Origin: Vibrio tarriae
GTDB lineage: Bacteria > Pseudomonadota > Gammaproteobacteria > Enterobacterales > Vibrionaceae
Direction of reading: 5' to 3'
Assembly (NCBI RefSeq): GCF_002216685.1
Contig: NZ_CP022352.1
Coordinates: 1 to 64,000 of the forward strand
DNA length: 64,000 nucleotides
Shown: piece by piece, positions 36,103 through 45,832 of the stretch
How the letters are laid out: the number at the start of each line of letters is the position of its first letter
Numbering within the stretch: the first letter of the stretch is position 1
Notes under the pieces: generated by a model
Told to the model about the DNA's origin: nothing
The model's database searches: none
The model's input: only the letters and a program-made list of their open reading frames with translations
Translations under genes and position numbers: made by a program

Positions 36103-37113
36103 TTAAGATTTGGGTTCCGATTTAGCATCAAACTTTTCAGACCAGGTTTGCAGCACGCGGGCACGATCACTTCCCATTTGCGTGAAGTCCATCTTCGCCA
36201 TCACTTTTTCAACATTGGGATAGTTAGGAACTTGCTTCCTGACATCTTGATGACCTACAACGGGATAGCTTTCAATATACAGCTCATTCGCGACTTTAGA
36301 GACAGACCAATCGACCACACGTTTTGCCGCATCGCTTGCTTTGACTAGCCCTACCGCTTCCGATTCCCAGCCAATGCCGTTTGGTACAATCACATCCAAC
36401 GGTGCGCCTTGGGTTTTGAGTTTTGCGCCACGCGTTGCCATTGAGATGCCGATCGCCACTTCACCCATCCCCGCTTGAACGCAAGGTTTTGAGCCAGAAT
36501 GCGTGTAATGGGCAATATTTTTATCAAGACGTTGCATGTAATCCCACGCTTTATCTTCGCCCATGTTTTGCAACCATGCGGAGACTTGCATGTACCCCGT
36601 GCCGGAAGACGCAGGGTTAGGCATCGCAATGTGGCCTTTGTAAACAGGGTTGGTCAAATCTTCCCAACTCTGTGGCTTGGGTAAATTCAGCTGTTTTGCC
36701 ACCGCTTCGTTAAAGCATACCGCGTTAAAAAAAGCATCGTTGCCATACCATGCTTGCTGCGCTTGTGGATCGTTCAAATTAGCTCGTAACTCGTTCGCCC
36801 CTTTTGGAGTATAAGGTTTTAGTACACCTTGATCTTTGAGGAGAGCCATTGACGATCCAGCCAATCCCCACACCACTTCGGCACGTGGGTTGTCTTTTTC
36901 AGCCAGCAGTTTTGCCGTCATGATCCCGGTCGAATCGCGTACCCACTTAATCTCAATATCTGGGTTCTCTTTTTCAAAAGCGCTTTTGTATTTCGCCAGC
37001 AGATCGGTTTCAAATGCGGTATAAACCGTGACTTCTTGTCCCGCAAACGCGTGAGCAGACATAAGTGCTGCGATCGCCGTTAAGGTTCCTTTCAATATAC
37101 GTGGATTCATCAT
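36103..37113 (-). CDS. phnS: 2-aminoethylphosphonate-binding protein
   Basis: 336 residues, periplasmic family 1/6 (ferric-type) binding protein with signal ending ALMSAHAFA. Conserved pieces are VTVYTAFETDLLAKYKSAFE, VWGLAGSSMALLKDQG and NPASSGTGYMQVSAWLQNMG. It is transcribed apart from the ATPase/permease (terminator between) and divergent from phnW. Specificity for aminoethylphosphonate is inferred from the cluster. Confidence 0.88.
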   Translation of the reverse strand: MMNPRILKGTLTAIAALMSAHAFAGQEVTVYTAFETDLLAKYKSAFEKENPDIEIKWVRDSTGIMTAKLLAEKDNPRAEVVWGLAGSSMALLKDQGVLKPYTPKGANELRANLNDPQAQQAWYGNDAFFNAVCFNEAVAKQLNLPKPQSWEDLTNPVYKGHIAMPNPASSGTGYMQVSAWLQNMGEDKAWDYMQRLDKNIAHYTHSGSKPCVQAGMGEVAIGISMATRGAKLKTQGAPLDVIVPNGIGWESEAVGLVKASDAAKRVVDWSVSKVANELYIESYPVVGHQDVRKQVPNYPNVEKVMAKMDFTQMGSDRARVLQTWSEKFDAKSEPKS

Positions 37114-37132
37114 TCTCTCCGATTGATTAAGT

Positions 37133-37148
37133 TTGGTATGTACCAGAA
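37133..37148. promoter_or_regulatory. PhnR-type operator (phnS promoter)
   Basis: TTGGTATGTACCAGAA is a palindromic variant (TGGTA, TACCA) of the 16-base motif repeated exactly at the other two promoters. Confidence 0.6.
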
Positions 37149-37328
37149 TTGATATTTACCCTACCCAGTCTGTGTGACGATTCGATGAAGAAAAATTGGC
37201 AGTTTCACGACGATTTTGGGTTCTTTTCATGCCACTTTTCCTGCATCCGCGGTTATGAAACTTTTATGAAATTCGCATTCAGAGGGTTTACCGCGTGCAT
37301 TTCTCGTTGTTAGATAGCGTCAAATTTA

Positions 37329-37344
37329 TTGGTATAGTCCAAAA
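37329..37344. promoter_or_regulatory. PhnR-type operator (phnW promoter)
   Basis: TTGGTATAGTCCAAAA, identical to 35982-35997, lies 12 bases upstream of the phnW start codon, where a bound regulator would block transcription or translation start. Confidence 0.7.
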
Positions 37345-37355
37345 AGGGAATAGAC

Positions 37356-38459
37356 ATGAAGAATGCTTATCTACTGCTGACACCAGGACCGCTTTCCACC
37401 TCAGAATCCGTGCGTGAAGCTATGCTTAAAGACTGGTGTACTTGGGATGATGATTACAACTTAGAGATTGTTGAAGTGATCCGCCGCAAACTCGTCACAC
37501 TGGCCACCACACAATCCGGTTACACCTCGGTGTTGATGCAAGGCAGTGGCACCGCTTCTGTCGAAGCCACCATTGGAAGCGTGATGTTACCGACGGATAA
37601 GCTACTCGTGATTGATAACGGTGCTTATGGCGCACGCATCGCGCAAATCGCTCAGTACCTGAATATCGCATGTCGTGTTATTGCTCCCGGAGAAACGGCG
37701 CAGCCTAATCTTGATGAGATTGCCGATGTGCTGACCCATGATCCGGCAATTACGCATGTGGCAATTGTGCACTGCGAAACCACCACCGGCATGCTGAACC
37801 CGATTGCTGAAGTGGCTAAGATCGCTAAACAGCATGGCAAGCGTGTGATTCTCGATGCGATGTCGAGCTTTGGCGGTATTCCGATGGATATTGGTGCTCT
37901 GGGTATCGATTTTATGATCAGCTCAGCCAACAAATGCATTCAAGGGGTGCCGGGATTTGGTTTTGTGATTGCCAAACGCAGCGAGCTTGAACAGTGCCAA
38001 GGCCGCGCACGCTCACTCACTTTAGATTTGTTCGACCAATGGCAATGTATGGAGAAAAATCACGGCAAGTGGCGTTTTACCTCTCCCACTCATACGGTTC
38101 GTGCGTTCTATCAAGCGTTACTTGAGTTGGAAAACGAAGGTGGCATCGCGGCGCGCTATCAGCGTTATCAGACCAATCAGACCCAATTGGTGAAAGGCAT
38201 GCGTGAACTGGGTTTTGCCCCGTTACTCCCAGAAAAGCTGCATTCCCCCATCATCACCTCTTTCTATTCACCTGAACATTCGGATTACCAGTTTGCGGAG
38301 TTTTATCAGCGCTTAAAACAGCAAGGCTTTGTGATTTATCCCGGCAAAGTCAGTCACGCTGACTGTTTTCGGATTGGCAATATTGGTGAGGTGTATCCGC
38401 AAGATATTGAGCGCCTACTGAGCGCCATGCAGCACGCTATGTATTGGCAACAAGCGTAA
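37356..38459 (+). CDS. phnW: 2-aminoethylphosphonate:pyruvate transaminase
   Basis: 367 residues, PLP fold-type I (class V). It converts 2-aminoethylphosphonate and pyruvate into phosphonoacetaldehyde and alanine. The N-terminus [20 protein letters not shown] and the PLP-lysine region [20 protein letters not shown] are PhnW hallmarks (Lys in SANKC). First gene of the phnW-pbfA-like-phnX operon. Confidence 0.95.
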   Translation: MKNAYLLLTPGPLSTSESVREAMLKDWCTWDDDYNLEIVEVIRRKLVTLATTQSGYTSVLMQGSGTASVEATIGSVMLPTDKLLVIDNGAYGARIAQIAQYLNIACRVIAPGETAQPNLDEIADVLTHDPAITHVAIVHCETTTGMLNPIAEVAKIAKQHGKRVILDAMSSFGGIPMDIGALGIDFMISSANKCIQGVPGFGFVIAKRSELEQCQGRARSLTLDLFDQWQCMEKNHGKWRFTSPTHTVRAFYQALLELENEGGIAARYQRYQTNQTQLVKGMRELGFAPLLPEKLHSPIITSFYSPEHSDYQFAEFYQRLKQQGFVIYPGKVSHADCFRIGNIGEVYPQDIERLLSAMQHAMYWQQA

Positions 38460-38476
38460 ACGGTTAGGAAAATCCG

Positions 38477-39874
38477 ATGAAAGCATTCGATCCCCTCTCG
38501 CCACATAGCGCAACTCACTGGCGCAGCGAAGGCGATATCAATACCACCGCCGCACGTCGTGATTGGTTAGCGCATGTGAATGATGAAACCACTCTGAATT
38601 TGTTACAACGTGACGAAAATGTATTTCTGCATCAAGCCATGTCCACACCTTGTCTCGATGTATTGGCCAGTGCAGCGGGCTGCTATTTGTATGATGTGTC
38701 AGGGAAAAGTTATCTCGATTTTCATGGCAATAATGTGCATCAACTCGGTCATGGGCATCCGCAGGTGATCGAAAAAATCACCGAACAGATGCAAACCTTG
38801 CCTTTCGCCCCGCGCCGTTTTACCCATGACACCGCCATTCGCTGCGCAGAAAAGCTCACGGAGATTGCCGGCGGTGAGCTAAACCGAGTGCTGTTCGCTC
38901 CCGGCGGCACTTCGGTGATTGGTATGGCGCTCAAATTAGCTCGTCATGTCACGCAGAATTTTAAAGTGGTCAGTTTGTGGGATGCTTTTCATGGCGCGTC
39001 GCTGGATGCGATCTCTATTGGCGGCGAAGCTTGCTTCCGTCAAGGCATGGGGCCACTGATGGCAGGCGTGGAGCGTATTCCTCCAGCCATCACTTATCGC
39101 GGTGCATTTCCCCGAGAAGACGGCTGCGATGTGCACTACGCCGATTACTTGGAATACGTGATTGAAAAAGAAGGCGGCATTGGCGCATTCATCGCCGAAG
39201 CGGTACGCAATACCGATGTACAAGTACCAAGCCGCGCCTATTGGCAACGCGTAAGGGAAATCTGCGATAAACACAATGTATTGCTGATCATTGATGACAT
39301 TCCCAACGGCATGGGGCGCAGCGGTGAGTGGTTTACTCACCAAGCGTTCGGCATCGAGCCTGATATTTTGTGTATCGGCAAAGGTTTGGGGGCTGGTCTT
39401 ATCCCCATCGCCGCTCTACTTACCAAGGATAAATACAACACCGCCGCGCAGGTTTCTTTGGGGCATTACACCCATGAAAAAAGCCCGCTGGGCTGCGCTG
39501 CAGCATTAGCCACAATTGAAGTGATTGAGCAGCAAAACTTACTCGCTAAAGTTCAAGCGGATAGCGTTTATATGCGTCAACGTCTTAGTCAAATGCAGCA
39601 GCAATTTTCACTGATTGGCGATGTGCGCGGTATGGGTTTGCTTTGGGGCATTGAACTGGTAACTGATCGCGAGACCAAACAGCGTGCTCACGATGAAGCC
39701 GAAGCCATACTTTATCACTGCTTACGTCATGGGCTGAGCTTTAAAGTCTCACAAGGCAATGTGCTGCAGCTTAGCCCGCCATTGATCATTTCACGTCAAG
39801 AGCTAGATCAAGCTCTCGATATTCTCTATTCCGCTTTGCTCGCTGTTAGCCAGCAGATGAATTACTCATATTAA
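38477..39874 (+). CDS. PbfA-like class III PLP enzyme
   Basis: 465 residues, aminotransferase class III fold. SYLDFHGNNVHQLGHGHP and the PLP site LCIGKGLGAGLIPIAALLT (Lys in GKGLG) are present. Placed between phnW and phnX, it matches the gene known in Vibrio as PbfA, an ammonia-lyase that turns (R)-2-amino-1-hydroxyethylphosphonate into phosphonoacetaldehyde. It would broaden the operon to hydroxylated substrates. Assignment rests on family plus context; an ordinary transaminase is the alternative. Confidence 0.82.
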   Translation: MKAFDPLSPHSATHWRSEGDINTTAARRDWLAHVNDETTLNLLQRDENVFLHQAMSTPCLDVLASAAGCYLYDVSGKSYLDFHGNNVHQLGHGHPQVIEKITEQMQTLPFAPRRFTHDTAIRCAEKLTEIAGGELNRVLFAPGGTSVIGMALKLARHVTQNFKVVSLWDAFHGASLDAISIGGEACFRQGMGPLMAGVERIPPAITYRGAFPREDGCDVHYADYLEYVIEKEGGIGAFIAEAVRNTDVQVPSRAYWQRVREICDKHNVLLIIDDIPNGMGRSGEWFTHQAFGIEPDILCIGKGLGAGLIPIAALLTKDKYNTAAQVSLGHYTHEKSPLGCAAALATIEVIEQQNLLAKVQADSVYMRQRLSQMQQQFSLIGDVRGMGLLWGIELVTDRETKQRAHDEAEAILYHCLRHGLSFKVSQGNVLQLSPPLIISRQELDQALDILYSALLAVSQQMNYSY

Positions 39875-39883
39875 GGAAAAATT

Positions 39884-40696
39884 ATGAACTCTCCGATTCA
39901 AGCCGTTATTTTCGATTGGGCTGGCACTATTGTGGATTTTGGATCCTTTGCGCCGACCTCTATTTTTGTTGAAGCTTTCAAGCAAGGTTTTGATTTTGAG
40001 ATTAGTCTTGCCGAAGCTCGCGAGCCAATGGGACTGGGCAAATGGCAACACATTGAAGCAGTAGGAAAACTCCCCTGTGTTGCGCAGCGCTGGCAGAAGC
40101 AATTTGGACGCCCGATGCAAGCCAGCGATATTGATGCGATTTACGCCGCCTTTATGCCGCTGCAAATCGCCAAAGTCGCCGATCACGCAGCACCGATCCC
40201 ACACTCACTTGAAGTGGTTGAACAGATCCGATCGCGTGGGATCAAAATCGGATCTTGCTCTGGTTATCCACGCCAAGTGATGGACGTGTTGATCGCTGCG
40301 GCAGCCGATTACGGTTATCGTCCGGATTATGTGGTTGCTACCGATGATTTACCGCAAGGTGGCCGCCCCGCCCCTTTTATGGCACTCAAAAATGTCATTG
40401 AGCTTGGCGTGACCGATGTACGCGCTTGCGTGAAAGTCGATGATGCGCTGCCCGGCATCGAGGAAGGCCATAATGCGGGGATGTGGACGGTCGGTTTACT
40501 ACTGTCAGGCAACGAAGCTGGGTTAACCCTTGAAGAGTATCAACATGCCGATGCCAAAACGCTGCAAGTGGCGCGCGAACGTGCACAAGCCAAACTGCAA
40601 CAGGCAAAACCGCATTATTTGATCGATACGGTTGCAGACTTGCCTGCCGTGCTCGCACAAATTGAGCAAAGATTATTAGCCGGTGAACGACCTTAA
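39884..40696 (+). CDS. phnX: Phosphonoacetaldehyde hydrolase (phosphonatase)
   Basis: 270 residues, HAD family. Cleaves the C-P bond of phosphonoacetaldehyde to acetaldehyde and phosphate. The nucleophile motif [17 protein letters not shown] carries DxAGT in the HAD position, and GSCSGYP and [12 protein letters not shown] follow; the Schiff-base lysine is in the GLGKWQHIE segment. Ends the operon; a terminator at 40817-40842 follows. Confidence 0.95.
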   Translation: MNSPIQAVIFDWAGTIVDFGSFAPTSIFVEAFKQGFDFEISLAEAREPMGLGKWQHIEAVGKLPCVAQRWQKQFGRPMQASDIDAIYAAFMPLQIAKVADHAAPIPHSLEVVEQIRSRGIKIGSCSGYPRQVMDVLIAAAADYGYRPDYVVATDDLPQGGRPAPFMALKNVIELGVTDVRACVKVDDALPGIEEGHNAGMWTVGLLLSGNEAGLTLEEYQHADAKTLQVARERAQAKLQQAKPHYLIDTVADLPAVLAQIEQRLLAGERP

Positions 40697-40816
40697 GCGG
40701 TCAGTTCGTTTACTCTATTTCTCGCTCCCCTTCTAAAAATCTGGTTATCTATTGGGGACTTGAAATCTTCTGCTATGCGAGCTATGGTTAGTCCGACAAC
40801 TTAACAAAACTGATTG

Positions 40817-40842
40817 ATACCGCCCTGTTTTCAGGGCGGTAT
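40817..40842 (+). terminator. phnX operon terminator
   Basis: ATACCGCCCTG (40817-40827) pairs with CAGGGCGGTAT (40832-40842) and is followed by TTATTT. It lies 19 bases before rnk, so it could also be an attenuator of rnk. Confidence 0.75.
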
Positions 40843-40860
40843 TTATTTGGGAGGAATAAA

Positions 40861-41268
40861 ATGTCTCAACTTAATACTATCGTGGTGTCCACTCGCGATA
40901 TGGACAGAATCAGCCAGTTGATGGATAACCTAGCCACTTTGTCGCCAGAGCTAGAGAAACTGGAAGAAGAATTGGATCGCGCCACTGTGCTCGAACCTGC
41001 AGAGATGCCAGAGAATGTCGTCACCATGAATTCTACAGTGCGCTTTAAATTTTTGGGCAGCGATGAAGTGATGGAAAAAACCTTGGTGTATCCAAACGAT
41101 GTGAAAAGCAGCGCGGATGTTTCGATTTTCGCCCCTGTGGGAAGCGCATTGCTTGGTTTGGCAGTCGGTCAACAACTGGCTTGGCCAATGCCGGGCGGTA
41201 CACTCAAAACCCTCGAAATCATCGATATCGTCTATCAACCTGAACGCGCAGGCGAATTCCACCGTTAA
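40861..41268 (+). CDS. rnk: Nucleoside diphosphate kinase regulator Rnk
   Basis: 135 residues with short N-terminal coiled coil and C-terminal GreA/GreB-like domain (NSTVRFKFLGSDEVMEKTLV, then FAPVGSALLGLAVGQQLAWP). Rnk binds RNA polymerase near the secondary channel. Good GGAGG ribosome site. Single gene closed by a long hairpin at 41279-41303. Confidence 0.9.
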   Translation: MSQLNTIVVSTRDMDRISQLMDNLATLSPELEKLEEELDRATVLEPAEMPENVVTMNSTVRFKFLGSDEVMEKTLVYPNDVKSSADVSIFAPVGSALLGLAVGQQLAWPMPGGTLKTLEIIDIVYQPERAGEFHR

Positions 41269-41278
41269 TCAGATATCC

Positions 41279-41303
41279 GGTGCAAAGTGGTTCACTTTGC
41301 ACC
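41279..41303. terminator. rnk/yjjG bidirectional terminator
   Basis: GGTGCAAAGTG (41279-41289) pairs with CACTTTGCACC (41293-41303) between two convergent genes. Confidence 0.7.
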
Positions 41304-41328
41304 AGGAGCGCCTCGCTTATTCATGGCA

Positions 41329-42003
41329 TTACGCCAACAAAATTTCTCTCAGCTCATGCAGTGAAGCGACTTCATAATGTGGCGTAATGCCTTCTGGTTT
41401 CGGGTGCTGATGCACATTGAGCCAGCAAGTTTCGATGCCAAAATTCAAGCCACCAAGAATGTCAGAATGTGGATTATCCCCGACCATCAGCACTCGGCTT
41501 TTAGCAGGGTTTCCCATACGCTCTAACGCGTGGGCAAAAATGCCAGCATCGGGTTTAGCAATCCCAACTTCCTCGGAAATCACAATGTGGTCAAAAAAGT
41601 CGGTCATGCCGGTTTTGGCCAATCGTACATCTTGTAGTTCAGTAAAACCGTTGGTGATAATGCCCAAACGCGCTTTACCTTGTAGCGCCTGCATCAACTC
41701 CATTGCGCCCGGTAGCAAGGTGCAAATATCCGCCATGGCTTGCAAAAATGCGCTATTAAGCTCGGCAGTGGTGGTATTGAGCTTTTCAGCCCAGCCCGAA
41801 AAGCGCGTATGTTTCAATTGCGCGGCAGTGATATCACCATTTTGGTAATCCACCCACAGCGGTTTATTCACTTCTTGGTATTGGTGAAAATCTTGTTCGG
41901 TAAACTCCACGCCTTTCCGCGCGAACATCAGCTGCATTCCTTTAAAAGCATCGAAATGAAACAAGGTCTCGTCAGCGTCAAATAAGATCCAATCGTACTT
42001 CAT
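41329..42003 (-). CDS. yjjG: HAD 5'-nucleotidase YjjG
   Basis: 224 residues. HAD motifs: [13 protein letters not shown] (nucleophile), [11 protein letters not shown] and AKPDAGIF, then [13 protein letters not shown]. YjjG dephosphorylates pyrimidine nucleotides including non-canonical ones and protects from mutagenic nucleotides. Single gene. Confidence 0.9.
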   Translation of the reverse strand: MKYDWILFDADETLFHFDAFKGMQLMFARKGVEFTEQDFHQYQEVNKPLWVDYQNGDITAAQLKHTRFSGWAEKLNTTTAELNSAFLQAMADICTLLPGAMELMQALQGKARLGIITNGFTELQDVRLAKTGMTDFFDHIVISEEVGIAKPDAGIFAHALERMGNPAKSRVLMVGDNPHSDILGGLNFGIETCWLNVHQHPKPEGITPHYEVASLHELREILLA

Positions 42004-42203
42004 GATGATCTCCTTAAAATCAAGCCGACAGTGTAGTGTTTTTCGCTGTGAATGAACATGGTTATCATTTTGTTAAACCGCCAGCAAATATGTAATTTAT
42101 TTCCGTCAACTGACAGATTCGGTGACTTAGCGCAAAAAGTAGCCCGACATTTCTTTTTATAAAGAGCCGTGAAGCGATACATTGAACGGCAGAAGGAGTG
42201 GTT

Positions 42204-42380
42204 ATGAAGCGTTTTTTCCCGTCAGCAGTGATGTTGATCCCGTTTGTGGTCAAACATTACCCCGAGCAGGAAGAGTATTCAGCGGCAGAAGATGGCGCGG
42301 AGCATGACACTCCTTCCTCGATAGCTAAAGACCATCTCACCGACACGTCTAAGGCGCATAAGCAATCTATGGAGGATTAA
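42204..42380 (+). CDS. Small hydrophobic-start hypothetical
   Basis: 58 residues from ATG 42204, with AAGGAG 5 bases upstream. MKRFFPSAVMLIPFVV is hydrophobic, then the chain is acidic and polar (EQEEYSAAEDGAEHD). Ends 4 bases before elbB, so likely cotranscribed. Nothing recognised. Confidence 0.6.
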   Translation: MKRFFPSAVMLIPFVVKHYPEQEEYSAAEDGAEHDTPSSIAKDHLTDTSKAHKQSMED

Positions 42381-42384
42381 TGTC

Positions 42385-43035
42385 ATGAAGAAAGTCGCGG
42401 TTATTCTCAGTGGCTGTGGAGTTTTCGATGGAGCAGAGATCCACGAATCGGTGCTTGCGCTGCATGCCATCGAGAAACAAGGAGCCAGTTGGCACTGCTT
42501 TGCGCCGAATGTGGAACAGATGCATGTCATTAACCACCTCACGGGTGAAGAGATGCCAGAAACACGCAATGTGTTGGTGGAATCTGCCCGCATTGCGCGC
42601 GGAAAAATCCAAGATGTAGCCACACTCAATGTGAATGAATTTGATGCACTTTTGCTACCGGGTGGGTTTGGAGCCGCGAAAAATCTCACCGACTTTGCGG
42701 TGAAAGGCGCACAATGCAGTATCAACCCTGATGTAGCTGCCGCTTGCCTTGCTTTTGCGGATGCGCAAAAACCTGCGGGTTATATCTGTATTGCCCCAAC
42801 CATCATACCGATGATTTATGGCGAAGCGGCGCAAGGTACGATTGGCAACGATCACGGCACCGCGACTGCGTTTAATCAGTTAGGTGGACAGCATGTAGAC
42901 TGTCCAGTGGAAGGTATTGTATTTGATGAAAGGCACAAAGTGCTTTCCACTCCCGCTTACATGTTGGCGGAGAATATTTCCCAAGCCGCTTCCGGTATCG
43001 AAAAATTGGTTGAGCGCCTACTGCAACTGGCTTAG
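42385..43035 (+). CDS. elbB: Isoprenoid biosynthesis glyoxalase ElbB
   Basis: 216 residues, DJ-1/PfpI superfamily: VAVILSGCGVFDGAEIHESV, the nucleophile-elbow region PAGYICIAPTIIP (conserved Cys) and LLLPGGFGAAKNLTDFAVKG. E. coli ElbB has glyoxalase activity and was linked to isoprenoid production. A terminator follows at 43061-43081. Confidence 0.9.
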   Translation: MKKVAVILSGCGVFDGAEIHESVLALHAIEKQGASWHCFAPNVEQMHVINHLTGEEMPETRNVLVESARIARGKIQDVATLNVNEFDALLLPGGFGAAKNLTDFAVKGAQCSINPDVAAACLAFADAQKPAGYICIAPTIIPMIYGEAAQGTIGNDHGTATAFNQLGGQHVDCPVEGIVFDERHKVLSTPAYMLAENISQAASGIEKLVERLLQLA

Positions 43036-43060
43036 TGTTTTACTAACTCAATCAACAACC

Positions 43061-43081
43061 ATGCCCACTTTATGTGGGCAT
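43061..43081 (+). terminator. elbB terminator
   Basis: ATGCCCAC, loop TTTAT, GTGGGCAT then TTGTTTTAATTTT. Confidence 0.85.
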
Positions 43082-43303
43082 TTGTTTTAATTTTCAGACC
43101 AACAAATAATACTAATTTGTTCCAGAAATAAAACTGACACATTAATAATGATAGTTTTATAGAAATTACAAATGGCCTAATTGCCATAATCTTGAAGCCA
43201 ATATAACCTTGATAACGTAACAGGCAGCAAAAGACCGTTTGGTTCTCCTGATACCGTTACCCTTTTAACTTTAACTTTTAATCCAAATTTTGGAGAAAAC
43301 CCA

Positions 43304-43714
43304 ATGAGCTTACTCAAAGAGTTCAAGGCTTTTGCATCTCGTGGCAATGTGATCGACATGGCAGTCGGTATCATTATTGGTGCAGCGTTTGGCAAAATAG
43401 TGTCATCTTTTGTAGCAGACATCATTATGCCGCCAATCGGTATTATTTTAGGCGGTGTGAATTTTAGCGATCTAAGTTTCGTGTTACTTGCCGCACAAGG
43501 TGATGCCCCTGCCGTCGTGATTGCCTACGGTAAATTTATTCAAACCGTGGTCGATTTTACGATTATCGCTTTCGCTATTTTCATGGGTTTAAAAGCAATC
43601 AATAGCTTAAAGCGCAAGGAAGAAGAGGCACCGAAAGCCCCACCTGTACCGACTAAAGATCAAGAATTACTCTCAGAGATTCGTGACTTGCTGAAATCTC
43701 AGCAAGATAAATAA
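43304..43714 (+). CDS. mscL: Large-conductance mechanosensitive channel MscL
   Basis: 136 residues. N-terminus [20 protein letters not shown] with TM1 ([20 protein letters not shown]) and TM2 ([20 protein letters not shown]), then a charged C-terminal helix. Opens under membrane tension to release solutes in osmotic downshock. Single-gene unit. Confidence 0.96.
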   Translation: MSLLKEFKAFASRGNVIDMAVGIIIGAAFGKIVSSFVADIIMPPIGIILGGVNFSDLSFVLLAAQGDAPAVVIAYGKFIQTVVDFTIIAFAIFMGLKAINSLKRKEEEAPKAPPVPTKDQELLSEIRDLLKSQQDK

Positions 43715-43945
43715 TGCTGCACGGTAACCCTCTTTGTAAGGCGCTTGGTTGAGCGCCTTTTCAATCATCATGGGGTAAAAAGCAGTAAAAACCGTGTGCT
43801 TCAATTGATCAAAATCAGCAATTCGCTAAAATCCCACTCGCTCGCAGAATTCACTCCACAAGAATCTTTACAAGCCACAATTTATCGCTATGATTTGCGC
43901 GCAAACGTTTGCCTCACCATTTTAACCACTTACGATGAGGGTTTT

Positions 43946-45694
43946 ATGCTGCCAGATATTGAAATTTGCCGCGCTACACCATTAGCGTCTATCGACACCA
44001 TTGCTCAAAAAGCGGGATTGCTCGCGAATGAGTACGAAAGCCACGGACTGCATAAAGCCAAAGTGTCACTGCACTGTCTAAATCGATTAGCCAGTAGGCC
44101 TAAAGGCAAATTTATTCTGGTCACCGCGATTACCCCAACGCCATTGGGTGAAGGCAAAACGGTCACCACGATCGGTTTGGCGCAGGGGTTAGCCAAACTT
44201 CATCATTCAGTGATGGCTTGCATTCGCCAGCCTTCAATGGGACCGATTTTTGGGGTAAAAGGCGGCGCGGCGGGCGGCGGTTATTCACAAGTTGCGCCGA
44301 TGGAAGAGCTGAATCTGCATTTAACCGGTGATATTCACGCCGTGACGGCGGCGCATAACCTTGCGGCGGCAGCGATTGATTCACGAATTTATCACGAGCA
44401 ACGCCTCGGCTATGCAGATTTTGAGCGCCGCACCGGCATGCAAGCGCTGCGCATTGACCCTAAACAAGTGGTGTGGAAACGCGTGATGGATCATAACGAT
44501 CGTGCGCTGCGCATGGTGATGGTTGGCCGCAATGAACCCGGAAAAAACATTAATGGTTATGAACGCGAAGATGGGTTTGATATCTCTGCCGCCTCCGAAT
44601 TGATGGCGATTCTGGCTCTCGCCTCCGATCTACGCGATTTGCGTCGCCGCATCGGTAATGTGGTGTTGGCTTATGATTTAGACGGTAATCCGGTCACCAC
44701 CGAAGATCTGAAAGTGGCCGGCGCAATGGCCGTCAGCATGAAAGAAGCCATTGAGCCGACCTTAATGCAGACTTTAGAAGGCGTACCAACGCTGATTCAC
44801 GCAGGCCCATTTGCCAACATCGCGCACGGTAATTCATCGATCATTGCTGATGAAATCGCCACCCGTTTGGCGGACTACACGGTGACCGAAGGTGGTTTTG
44901 GCTCCGATATGGGATTTGAGAAAGCGTGCAACATCAAAGCCAAAGCATCTGGTAAAACACCAGACTGTGCAGTGATTGTCGCCACCTTACGCGGCTTAAA
45001 AGCCAATTCAGGCCAGTACGATTTACGTCCCGGTCAAGCCGTACCTAATACCTTATTCGCGCCAGACAGCGCCGCTTTACAAGCCGGTTTTGCCAACCTG
45101 AAATGGCATATTGATAACGTTAACCAGTATGGCGTTCCTGCCGTGGTGGCGATTAACCGCTTCCCACAAGATTGTTCCGAAGAGCTAGAGCAACTGGTTA
45201 AACTGATTGAAGCCCTGCCCAATCGCGTATCGGTAGCCATTTCTGAAGGCTTTGCCAAAGGTGGTGAAGGCACCCAACTCCTTGCCGAAAAAGTGGTTGA
45301 GCAGTGTCAACATCCAGCGAAATTCACTCCGCTCTACCATTCAGACATGCCATTGGATGAAAAACTCAAAGCCGTGGCAATGAAAGGTTATGGTGCAGCC
45401 GACATTGACCTGAGTGATAAAGCAGCGCAGCAATTAGCCAAACTGCAAGCTCAAGGCTTTGATCATCTTGCGGTTTGTTTGGCAAAAACACCGCTGTCGA
45501 TATCTACCGATCCCGCCGTTAAAGGCGCGCCGCGTGATTTTATCGTGCCAATCCGCGAGCTACGTTTATGTGCAGGTGCAGAGTTTGTCTACGCCCTGTG
45601 TGGCAGTGTGATGACCATGCCGGGGCTCCCGGAAAAACCGTCCTTTATGTCACTTGATTTGGATCACAACGGCAATATTATCGGCCTCAGTTAA
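43946..45694 (+). CDS. fhs: Formate--tetrahydrofolate ligase
   Basis: 582 residues from ATG 43946 (MLPDIEICR), GAGG placed upstream; the frame is open further 5' but without family sequence. Makes 10-formyl-THF from formate, THF and ATP. Motifs: ATP loop [40 protein letters not shown], and the C-terminal [12 protein letters not shown]. Feeds purine and one-carbon metabolism. Confidence 0.96.
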   Translation: MLPDIEICRATPLASIDTIAQKAGLLANEYESHGLHKAKVSLHCLNRLASRPKGKFILVTAITPTPLGEGKTVTTIGLAQGLAKLHHSVMACIRQPSMGPIFGVKGGAAGGGYSQVAPMEELNLHLTGDIHAVTAAHNLAAAAIDSRIYHEQRLGYADFERRTGMQALRIDPKQVVWKRVMDHNDRALRMVMVGRNEPGKNINGYEREDGFDISAASELMAILALASDLRDLRRRIGNVVLAYDLDGNPVTTEDLKVAGAMAVSMKEAIEPTLMQTLEGVPTLIHAGPFANIAHGNSSIIADEIATRLADYTVTEGGFGSDMGFEKACNIKAKASGKTPDCAVIVATLRGLKANSGQYDLRPGQAVPNTLFAPDSAALQAGFANLKWHIDNVNQYGVPAVVAINRFPQDCSEELEQLVKLIEALPNRVSVAISEGFAKGGEGTQLLAEKVVEQCQHPAKFTPLYHSDMPLDEKLKAVAMKGYGAADIDLSDKAAQQLAKLQAQGFDHLAVCLAKTPLSISTDPAVKGAPRDFIVPIRELRLCAGAEFVYALCGSVMTMPGLPEKPSFMSLDLDHNGNIIGLS

Positions 45695-45710
45695 TCGCAT
45701 TTCTTATTCG

Positions 45711-45737
45711 CGCCGTGTTGTCACTTGCTTCACGGCG
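45711..45737 (+). terminator. Possible fhs terminator
   Basis: CGCCGTG (45711-45717) pairs with CACGGCG (45731-45737), followed by TCATTTTC. Confidence 0.55.
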
Positions 45738-45832
45738 TCATTTTCAAATAAAAGTCGTTCTTGCAATGAAATTTCTGATCCGCTTTGTCGTTCTTTTTCT
45801 ATAACTCTGTAAAGAACACAAAGGAAATGCTC

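Noticed and set aside
43745..43945. N-terminal extension of fhs
   Set aside because: Open frame only; family sequence and ribosome site begin at 43946.
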